Source: Ignavibacteriales bacterium (GTDB lineage: Bacteria > Bacteroidota > Ignavibacteria > Ignavibacteriales > Melioribacteraceae). Taken from it: a stretch of DNA of 10,447 bases. This document shows, piece after piece, positions 1 to 5,558 of this stretch. Within the stretch, counting starts at the first letter, position 1; every line of letters starts with the position of its first letter. The DNA lies in assembly GCA_007280825.1 (NCBI GenBank), contig QYQI01000143.1, positions 1-10,447 on the forward strand. The letters run 5' to 3'. The position numbers and the translations under genes were made by a program. The notes beneath the pieces were generated by a model. That model worked only from the letters and a program-made list of their open reading frames with translations, made no database searches and was not told where the DNA came from.

Positions 1-778
1 AGCTATATCTATTCAAAGGAATCTTTTCCATAGCTTTAAGCAGAATCTTATCAACCAGTTCAGGAATTCCAGTCATCTTTTCAGAAACTCTAGGCGCAGT
101 TTTTTTAAGATGACTATCCATCACTTCATATTCGCTTTGATAATCGAATGGAGGTTGACCGACAATCATTTCATATGCAGTGCATCCTATCGAGTAAATA
201 TCACTGCGGTTAGTTACTTCTTCTCCTTTAACTTGTTCGGGACTCATATAATAAACAGTACCAATTTTAGAACCGGTTTTAGTCATATCATTTTCAACAA
301 GCGATTTCGAAATTCCGAAATCCATTATTTTAGTTATGCCTTCTTTATTTAAAATGATATTTGACGGTTTAATATCTCTGTGAATAAATCCTTTGGAATG
401 TGCATAACCTATACCGAGCAATAATTGTTTGATAATATAGATTACATCATACAAATTAAATCTGCCCTGCCGCTCAATAACTTTTTCAAGACTTTCACCT
501 TCTACATACTCCATCACTATACCAAGCAGATTTGAATATTCGATAAAACCGTGTACTGTTACAATGTTGGGATGAGATAGTTTAGCATGGTTCTTAGCTT
601 CGCGTTTAAATCTTTCAATAAATCTTTCTTTATCTAAGACTTGCGAGTTTAACATTTTAATTGCTACATATCTGTCGAGCTTTGTGTCAAAAGCTTTATA
701 GACAATCCCCATGCCTCCTTTTCCAAGAACGGAGACAACTCGATAATTTTCGATCATTTTACCAATTAAATTATCCAT
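1..778 (-). CDS. Hanks-type serine/threonine protein kinase, N-terminal part (runs off the left edge)
   Basis: Reading the minus strand from the ATG at 776-778 gives 259 open codons to the window edge, covering nearly a whole eukaryotic-type kinase domain. Visible motifs: glycine-rich loop LGKGGMG (residues 18-24), ATP-anchoring Lys in AIK (K41), the helix-C Glu in RFKREAK (E60), catalytic loop HRDIKPSN (133-140), metal-binding DFG (153-155), and activation-segment end GTVYYMSPEQ (173-182) followed by the SDIYSIGC helix. All catalytic residues are present, so an active kinase that phosphorylates Ser/Thr on unknown targets is expected. The start fits the family, where a short 'LIGK.I..Y' lead precedes the glycine loop, but the Shine-Dalgarno is poor (AAGG only 1 nt from ATG). 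C-terminal sensor parts, often a membrane segment with TPR or beta-propeller repeats, would lie outside the window. It is divergent from the tRNA-Leu gene. Family is certain; substrate and signal are unknown. Confidence 0.95.
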   Translation of the reverse strand, partial: MDNLIGKMIENYRVVSVLGKGGMGIVYKAFDTKLDRYVAIKMLNSQVLDKERFIERFKREAKNHAKLSHPNIVTVHGFIEYSNLLGIVMEYVEGESLEKVIERQGRFNLYDVIYIIKQLLLGIGYAHSKGFIHRDIKPSNIILNKEGITKIMDFGISKSLVENDMTKTGSKIGTVYYMSPEQVKGEEVTNRSDIYSIGCTAYEMIVGQPPFDYQSEYEVMDSHLKKTAPRVSEKMTGIPELVDKILLKAMEKIPLNRYS

Positions 779-869
779 GCCTTATCACTAACAATTTTTA
801 TTTTCGATATAACAATTTCTCATTTTTCTTTTGTTATTACAAACTGAAATAATCATCAAAATCGGTTTC

Positions 870-900
870 TTTGTTTTTTCTTATCATTTAACTAATTTTG
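870..900 (+). promoter_or_regulatory. Bacteroidetes-type sigma promoter for tRNA-Leu (and possibly tig-clpP)
   Basis: TTTG at 870-873, exactly 19 bp, then TAATTTTG at 893-900. This fits the known Bacteroidetes housekeeping consensus (TTTG near -33 and TAnnTTTG near -7). Transcription would begin around 904-908, just before the mature tRNA 5' end at 911, which is the expected geometry. It is the only convincing promoter seen upstream of tig. Confidence 0.8.
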
Positions 901-910
901 CGAGCCCAAT

Positions 911-992
911 GCGAGACTGGCGGAATTGGCAGACGCGCTAGACTTAGGATCTAGTATCGAGAGATGTGGGGGTTCGAGTCCCCCGTCTCGCA
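911..992 (+). tRNA. tRNA-Leu, anticodon UAG
   Basis: A complete class II tRNA of 82 nt. The acceptor stem is GCGAGAC (911-917) paired with GTCTCGC (985-991), with discriminator A at 992. The anticodon stem is CTAGA (938-942) with TCTAG (950-954), enclosing the loop CTTAGGA with anticodon TAG at 945-947 (reads CUN leucine codons). The long variable arm (955-967) has a short ATC/GAT stem, as required for leucine tRNAs. The T stem is GGGGG (968-972) with CCCCC (980-984) around TTCGAGT. The 3' CCA is not encoded (CTA follows the discriminator), so it must be added after transcription. Confidence 0.97.
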
Positions 993-1031
993 CTAATTAC
1001 TAATTAAAAACACTACAATAACGAGGTATTT

Positions 1032-2339
1032 TTGGACATTAAAGTGAATCAACTATCAGATTCTCAGCAAGAAGTTGAAGTAAATCTGAATTACGATGAA
1101 ATCCTTCCGGAAATAAATGATGCTTATGGTGAAGAAAGAAAGACCATTACTATTGACGGTTTTAGAAAAGGAAAAGCGCCGATGGGAATGATTAAAAAAC
1201 TTTATGGAGAAGCTATTGAATATAAAGCAAGTGAAAAAATTGCGAATAAAAAATTTTGGGATGCTATTGATCAACAGAATTTAAAACCTATCAGTACTCC
1301 GCAAATGATGGACCTTGATTTTGTCCCGGGAACTAAACTATTCTTTAAGGTCAAGTATGAAATAAAACCAAGACTAAATCTTAAAAATTATAAAGGTTTA
1401 GAAATTGAAAAACCAATCTTCAAAATAAAAGACGGTGAAGTAGAACGTGAAATTGATTTCTTGTTAAAACCGCATTTTAAATTTGAAGCTGCTGATAAGA
1501 TAGAAAATACAAATTTTAGAATAACAGTCAACCTGCAAAGAATGGATGCTCAAGGTGTACCAATGATCGGTCACCGAAACGAGAATATGATAATTGATTT
1601 AACTGACGAAAAAGTTAATCCGCTCATCAAAGAAAATGCAAAAGGTAAAAAAGTTGGTGAATCATTTAATTTTATTTTTACTGATGAACATTATCACGGC
1701 GAAGAACTGCATAAAGAAGAGTTTAGTTATATTGCTAATGTTATTAAGATAGAAAAACAAGTCAAACCTGAACTCACCGAAGAAATTGTAAAAAAAATCT
1801 CCGGTGATAAAGCCTCTACACCCGAAGAACTTAATTCATTCCTTAAAAAAAATATTGAAGATTACTATGTTAAACAATCCGAAGAAATCTTTACTAACAA
1901 CTTACTCGGTGAAATTGTAAAGAATAATGAATTCACTCCTCCACCTGGTTATGTTAGTTCTGTACATAAGAGAATGATAGAGTTGGAAAGAGAAAATTCT
2001 AAACGTTATAAAATGCCTAACTTTGATGAACAAGCAGTTACTGAATATTATAAACCAAGAGCCGATTGGAATGCTAAATGGCAAATCATTTTAGAAAATC
2101 TTGCTGAAGCTGAAAATATTAAAGTTGAGGATTCAGAATTAGAAGAATTAGCCAAGAAGGAAGCTGAAACAATTGGTATTTCAGTTGCCAAGCTTGTTAA
2201 ATATTATAAAGACACTAATCGTTCGGAAATGTTACTGGAAGAAAAAGTGATTAAGTACTTGAAAGAACAAACAAAAATCAAAGAAGTTAATTCTGAAGAA
2301 AAAATTAAAGAGAAAAAGGAAAAATCAAATGAAGCATAA
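1032..2339 (+). CDS. tig: Trigger factor, ribosome-associated chaperone
   Basis: 435 residues, the usual family length. Trigger factor binds ribosomal protein L23 (uL23) at the exit tunnel and shields nascent chains; it is cytosolic. The N-terminal ribosome-binding domain (about 1-140) carries the signature GFRKGKAP at 43-50. A divergent FKBP-like domain follows at about 150-245, recognisable by its ends (NFRITVNL near the start, SYIANVIKIEKQVKPELTEE at the exit) but with little of the canonical peptidyl-prolyl isomerase pocket. The rest is the helical chaperone domain, ending in a Lys/Glu-rich tail. The start is TTG at 1032: an in-frame stop (1005-1007) lies just upstream, no ATG or GTG is available near the conserved N-terminus, and GAGG (1023-1026) sits 5 nt away. 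It begins 39 bp after tRNA-Leu with no terminator between. Its stop overlaps the clpP start, so the two are translationally linked. Confidence 0.96.
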   Translation: MDIKVNQLSDSQQEVEVNLNYDEILPEINDAYGEERKTITIDGFRKGKAPMGMIKKLYGEAIEYKASEKIANKKFWDAIDQQNLKPISTPQMMDLDFVPGTKLFFKVKYEIKPRLNLKNYKGLEIEKPIFKIKDGEVEREIDFLLKPHFKFEAADKIENTNFRITVNLQRMDAQGVPMIGHRNENMIIDLTDEKVNPLIKENAKGKKVGESFNFIFTDEHYHGEELHKEEFSYIANVIKIEKQVKPELTEEIVKKISGDKASTPEELNSFLKKNIEDYYVKQSEEIFTNNLLGEIVKNNEFTPPPGYVSSVHKRMIELERENSKRYKMPNFDEQAVTEYYKPRADWNAKWQIILENLAEAENIKVEDSELEELAKKEAETIGISVAKLVKYYKDTNRSEMLLEEKVIKYLKEQTKIKEVNSEEKIKEKKEKSNEA

Positions 2340-2991
2340 TATTCTTACACAAACTCAGTTGAACCAAAAATTTGAAATCTATAATCAGCTTGTTCCATAC
2401 GTAATTGAACAAACAGGCCGTGGTGAAAGAGGGATGGATATTTTTTCCCGTCTATTGAGAGAACGTATCATCTTCCTTGGAACTGCAATTGATGATCATA
2501 TTGCAAGTTTAACAATTGCACAATTACTTTTTCTTGAAGCAGAAGATCCTGATAAAGATATTTATCTTTATATAAATTCACCTGGCGGAAGTGTGTCTGC
2601 CGGTCTTGCAATTTATGATACAATGAAATATGTCCGTTCAAAAGTTTCTACTATTTGTGTTGGATTAGCAGCAAGTATGGGTGCTGTTCTGCTTGCCGGA
2701 GGTGAATCTGGAAAACGTTCTTCCCTTCCAAATTCTAAAATCATGATACATCAACCATGGGTTGGCGGATTGCAAGGACAAACTACTGATATAGAAATTC
2801 ACGCAAAGGAAATGATCAAGACAAGAGAAACACTTTATAAAATTCTTGTTGATAATACCGGAAAAACTTATGACCAGATTTCGAAAGATTGCGACCGCGA
2901 TTATTTTCTTAATGCTGAAGAAGCAAAAGAGTATAAGTTAATAGACAATATTTTGGTTCATAGAGCCAGCCCTAATAACAATAAAAAATAA
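2329..2991 (+). CDS. clpP: ATP-dependent Clp protease proteolytic subunit ClpP
   Basis: 220 residues. ClpP is the barrel-shaped serine peptidase that degrades proteins unfolded by ClpX or ClpA/ClpC. The catalytic triad is complete: Ser116 in GLAASMGAVLLAGG, His141 in MIHQP, and Asp191 in DRDYFLNAEEAKEY. The substrate-binding strand YINSPGGSV (81-89) and the N-terminal VIEQTGRGER segment (25-34), which flanks the processing and pore region, are also present. The ATG at 2329 overlaps the last 11 bp of tig, with Shine-Dalgarno AAGGA at 2316-2320. One small oddity is HQPWVGG where most ClpPs have HQPxGG, one extra residue just after the catalytic His. The classical neighbour clpX does not follow; the transcript ends at the terminator at 2999. 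Identity is certain. Confidence 0.98.
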   Translation: MKHNILTQTQLNQKFEIYNQLVPYVIEQTGRGERGMDIFSRLLRERIIFLGTAIDDHIASLTIAQLLFLEAEDPDKDIYLYINSPGGSVSAGLAIYDTMKYVRSKVSTICVGLAASMGAVLLAGGESGKRSSLPNSKIMIHQPWVGGLQGQTTDIEIHAKEMIKTRETLYKILVDNTGKTYDQISKDCDRDYFLNAEEAKEYKLIDNILVHRASPNNNKK

Positions 2992-2998
2992 CTTTTCT

Positions 2999-3022
2999 AA
3001 GGGGTTTATTAACCCCTTTTTT
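2999..3022 (+). terminator. Rho-independent terminator after clpP
   Basis: Perfect 8-bp inverted repeat AAGGGGTT (2999-3006) and AACCCCTT (3011-3018) around a TATT loop, running directly into a T-run to 3022. It lies 8 bp after the clpP stop and closes the tRNA/tig/clpP unit. Confidence 0.93.
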
Positions 3023-3144
3023 ATTTTATCAAGATAAATCAACATTACCTTTGATTTTACGATTTAGGCAGAGATGTGAGTTAAGTTTGCCTGGCATTTT
3101 CAAGTCTTCAATAAAATGGTTATTTTCAATTTAGAATCTGTGAA

Positions 3145-3152
3145 TAATTTTG
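3145..3152 (+). promoter_or_regulatory. Possible -7 element (TAATTTTG) for the hybrid regulator gene
   Basis: TAATTTTG matches TAnnTTTG and would place transcription start near 3156-3160, leaving a leader of about 20 nt with the ribosome site AAGTGAG at 3164-3170. No TTG or TTTG occurs about 19 bp upstream (only TTTT), so this is a half match in AT-rich DNA. Confidence 0.4.
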
Positions 3153-3176
3153 ACAATTTTTTAAAGTGAGATTTCT

Positions 3177-4925
3177 TTGACCGGTGCTAAATTAGATCTA
3201 TTAATAAAGTTAAATGAACTTGCCGAATATGCTCGCCGTGGAGATGAATTTTTACCGGATGAGATATGCAATTTCCTTTCCAATGAATTTGATTTAAATG
3301 GCGCTGCTCTTTTTTCTATAGGTGATAACAATTCTTTTCACCCAATAGGTAAATCTGCCGGTGTTAAGAAAAATCAGCTCAAAGGCAATTCTTTCATCTG
3401 TCCTAACTGTAAACATTTCGCCGGAGTTCAAAGCAACACTTTAATTCTTGATAGTAATTGTTCAATTCAAATTTCAGATAACATAAGTAATGAGGGATGT
3501 TATTTGATCAATCTTTCAGATTTAGATAAGATGATGATCAAAGTAGCGAAGAAAACTTCGGTAAAACAAAACGATAAAGGCAACTTAGAAAAAGCCATTC
3601 AGCTTATCTCATCATTAATAGTGTTATGGTTGGAAAAACGCGGTGGTACAAAACATTCAACAGCTTCTCTTGCTAGAATTGTTACAGAAACTACTAATGA
3701 ACTTAAGACTAGTTCCAATAACATAATGAGTTCTACTTCCGCATTATCAGGCTCAGCATTATCTCCATCGAATTCTGAAAGCATTAATTCATTAAAGAAA
3801 AATGCTCAGAATATTCTTTTGAACATTAATGATCTTAATGAAATTTCTAAGATCGAATCTAACTCTGTTACCAGGAATCAAAAAAGTGTAGAACTTATTC
3901 CGTTTATCAATGAGATAGTTGAATTATTTAAAAGAAATCTTGGTAATCGTAAAATTACGTTTTCAGTTAGTGTAGATAAGTTATTAAATAAATCTGTGAT
4001 ATTAGATGATCAGAAATTGCGTTACATCTTGAGCAGTTTACTTTTTGTTTCAACAAACCTTACAACTAAAGGTGAAATTTCAGTTATAGCTTCTGTCATT
4101 CAGAATAATTTAGTAAGATTTGTTATCTCTGATTCCGGAACTGTTATTGAAAGTAAGATAATTGATAAACTATTCGATCCATTTACTCTTTTTCAAATGG
4201 AGGAATTTAAAAACTCTCCTTTAACAGGACTCAGTTTAACATTGGTAAAAAAATATGTACATTATTTGGGTGGAGAAATTTCAACAACAAGCACTGCGGG
4301 GAAAGGAAATACTTTCACGTTCACTATTAATGGAGAAGTAATGGCTGAAATAGAAAATAATATCTCACAATTACCCAAACCAACTACTGTGAATAAAGTT
4401 CTTGTTATTGAGGATGATTATGCTACATCGAAGCTTCTGACCAATTACCTTACAAAATGGGGTTATAATCCAACCATTGTAAGTACAGAAGAACAGGCTT
4501 TTGGTGTTATCAATAAAGAACCTTTACTCGCCATTATCTTAGATATCGAACTTCCGAATATAAACGGTCTCGAATTATTGAAGAAACTACATGATAATCC
4601 GCAGACAAAAAATACACCGGTAATTGTTTGCTCTATTGAACCGGAACAACAAAAAGCATTTATGATGGGTGCCGTAGAATATTTTATTAAACCGATAAAT
4701 TACAATTACCTTGTTGAAGTTCTAACAAATTATAAACTGAGAAAAAATTCAAATGTCCTTTGTGTTGATGATGATGTACCTACTCTAAATTTAGTTAAGC
4801 AGGCAATTGAATCTGCCGGATTTATAGCTATTGCTGAAAATGTTTCTGCAAAAGAACCGGAAGGAAAAGTAACTACCGCTCCTCCATTCAAGGTTAATGT
4901 TCCACCGGTGTTGGCAACAGTTTGA
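3177..4925 (+). CDS. Hybrid two-component regulator with degenerate histidine-kinase core; 3' end truncated
   Basis: No membrane segment, so cytosolic. Residues 1-155: GAF-like sensor region (tentative), with cysteines C75-x2-C78, C95 and C108. Residues 164-230: HisKA-like helices where the usual S-H-E-L-R-T-P reads T-N-E-L-K-T-S, so the phosphoacceptor His is Asn174. Residues 235-385: HATPase_c-like, with N-box Asn replaced (SLLFVST, 287-293), G1 DSGTVI (319-324) and G2 GLSL (351-354), all weakened. Residues 405-520: an intact receiver with E412, D413, D414, phosphoacceptor D456, S486 and K505. Residues 525-558: start of a second receiver (VLCVDDD at 527-533), lost before its phosphoacceptor. 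The last roughly 24 residues are antisense of the lipoprotein gene and are not a natural end. TTG is the only possible start: an in-frame stop lies at 3162-3164, and AAGTGAG is 6 nt upstream. It probably acts as a non-enzymatic scaffold or receiver output (inference). Confidence 0.85.
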   Translation: MTGAKLDLLIKLNELAEYARRGDEFLPDEICNFLSNEFDLNGAALFSIGDNNSFHPIGKSAGVKKNQLKGNSFICPNCKHFAGVQSNTLILDSNCSIQISDNISNEGCYLINLSDLDKMMIKVAKKTSVKQNDKGNLEKAIQLISSLIVLWLEKRGGTKHSTASLARIVTETTNELKTSSNNIMSSTSALSGSALSPSNSESINSLKKNAQNILLNINDLNEISKIESNSVTRNQKSVELIPFINEIVELFKRNLGNRKITFSVSVDKLLNKSVILDDQKLRYILSSLLFVSTNLTTKGEISVIASVIQNNLVRFVISDSGTVIESKIIDKLFDPFTLFQMEEFKNSPLTGLSLTLVKKYVHYLGGEISTTSTAGKGNTFTFTINGEVMAEIENNISQLPKPTTVNKVLVIEDDYATSKLLTNYLTKWGYNPTIVSTEEQAFGVINKEPLLAIILDIELPNINGLELLKKLHDNPQTKNTPVIVCSIEPEQQKAFMMGAVEYFIKPINYNYLVEVLTNYKLRKNSNVLCVDDDVPTLNLVKQAIESAGFIAIAENVSAKEPEGKVTTAPPFKVNVPPVLATV

Positions 4926-5299
4926 GAAGTTGGTGCGGTTGCCAAAGTTGCATCTATAAATGAACTCTGTCCGTTATTTACATCAACAACTTTATAAGTT
5001 GATATATATCCGGATTTAGAAAATGAAACTTGCTTTTTGGTACCTGCAGTTAGTTCAGAAACACTAAACCAGCCCTGTTCATTAGTCTGTACCGTTTTAC
5101 CTTGAATAGTAACAGTAACAGAACCTAATAATGTCCCAGATTCATTTTGAACTCTGCCAAGAAGTAAAGCGTAATTTTGTGCTGGAGGATTGTTAGTATT
5201 GTCTGGTCCGCTTGGATTGTTATCTTTTTTGCAACTTGATATTAGAAATATTGCAAAAAGATTAAACAGTACGAAAAAATACCAAATATGTTTCTTCAT
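4730..5299 (-). CDS. Secreted lipoprotein with CarboxypepD_reg-like domain; C-terminus truncated
   Basis: Starts at the ATG at 5297-5299 with Shine-Dalgarno AAGGAG (complement of 5305-5310), 5 nt away. Residues 1-22 are a lipoprotein signal peptide ending in lipobox ISSC, so Cys23 would be lipidated. A low-complexity Asn/Pro linker (about 26-42) follows. A small beta-sandwich domain of the carboxypeptidase regulatory-like type (about 44-117) shows the pattern G.V....G..L..V.V...G....T...G.F.V..L..G. Residues about 129-150 (GGTLTLNGGAVVTFPSGSF) resemble the opening strands of a ZU5-like domain, which is then lost. The remaining roughly 39 residues read antisense through the receiver region of the convergent gene and are surely not native. 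Function is unknown; such proteins are outer-membrane or surface lipoproteins in FCB bacteria. The intact protein was probably much longer. Confidence 0.8.
   Translation of the reverse strand: MKKHIWYFFVLFNLFAIFLISSCKKDNNPSGPDNTNNPPAQNYALLLGRVQNESGTLLGSVTVTIQGKTVQTNEQGWFSVSELTAGTKKQVSFSKSGYISTYKVVDVNNGQSSFIDATLATAPTSQTVANTGGTLTLNGGAVVTFPSGSFAETFSAIAINPADSIACLTKFRVGTSSSTQRTFEFFLSL
4845..4865. other. Junction between two truncated convergent genes (rearrangement or assembly chimera)
   Basis: Up to about 4856 the plus strand reads a credible second receiver domain (…AGFIAIAEN, then SAKE). From about 4850 upward the minus strand reads a credible lipoprotein (…VVTFPSGSF). Beyond this point each frame only reads the antisense of its neighbour until a chance stop (4925 on plus, 4730 on minus). 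Both proteins are cut inside a domain at the same 10-20 bp. No insertion sequence, terminator or long repeat marks the site. Confidence 0.75.
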
Positions 5300-5337
5300 C
5301 CCTTCTCCTTTGAAGTTTAAGAATTTATATATTAAAG

Positions 5338-5352
5338 AAAAGCTAAGCTTTT
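5338..5352. repeat. Short perfect palindrome upstream of the lipoprotein gene
   Basis: AAAAGCT, a single A, then AGCTTTT: a 7-bp inverted repeat with a 1-nt centre, 39 bp upstream of the lipoprotein ATG. The spacing suits a protein-binding operator better than an RNA hairpin. In DNA this AT-rich it may be chance. The surrounding 259-bp divergent intergenic region (5300-5558) holds otherwise only promoter-like elements and no gene. Confidence 0.3.
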
Positions 5353-5522
5353 TATTTAATAAACAGAGAACCGGATAATTCAGTAATTATTAACTGTTAC
5401 TACCATTCAACATATGGAAATTTTCTTCAAAAAAAAATAGATGATGATAACTATCACAAAGTTTAATTCAGATCCAATTGTAAACACCGTTCAAATTATT
5501 ATAAGAAACACATTAACTTTTT

Positions 5523-5530
5523 TATATTTG
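5523..5530 (+). promoter_or_regulatory. Possible -7 element (TATATTTG) for gltX
   Basis: TATATTTG fits TAnnTTTG and would start transcription near 5534-5538, leaving a leader of about 20-25 nt that contains the strong ribosome site AAGGAG at 5548-5553. No clear TTG is seen at the expected -33 position, so the promoter assignment rests on one element. Confidence 0.45.
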
Positions 5531-5558
5531 TAAGAAGACATTTTTCTAAGGAGTATTA

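Noticed and set aside
110..852. Two plus-strand ORFs of 80 and 63 codons (110-352 and 661-852)
   Set aside because: Both lie opposite the kinase gene or its upstream region, have no ribosome site and give Phe/His-rich antisense-type peptides.
1056..2084. Minus-strand ORFs inside tig (1056-1274 and 1902-2084)
   Set aside because: They are fully antisense to a certain gene and show no domain or start signal.
3150..3155. TTGACA as a sigma-70 -35 box before the hybrid regulator
   Set aside because: It lies only 22 bp from the start codon, so a matching -10 would overlap the translation start; the overlapping TAATTTTG fits the local promoter type better.
3599..3784. Minus-strand ORF of 61 codons inside the hybrid regulator gene
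   Set aside because: It is antisense to the well-supported HisKA-like region and is low-complexity.
5190..5378. Plus-strand ORF of 62 codons overlapping the lipoprotein start
   Set aside because: It reads the antisense of a signal peptide with a clear ribosome site on the other strand; its own start lacks one.
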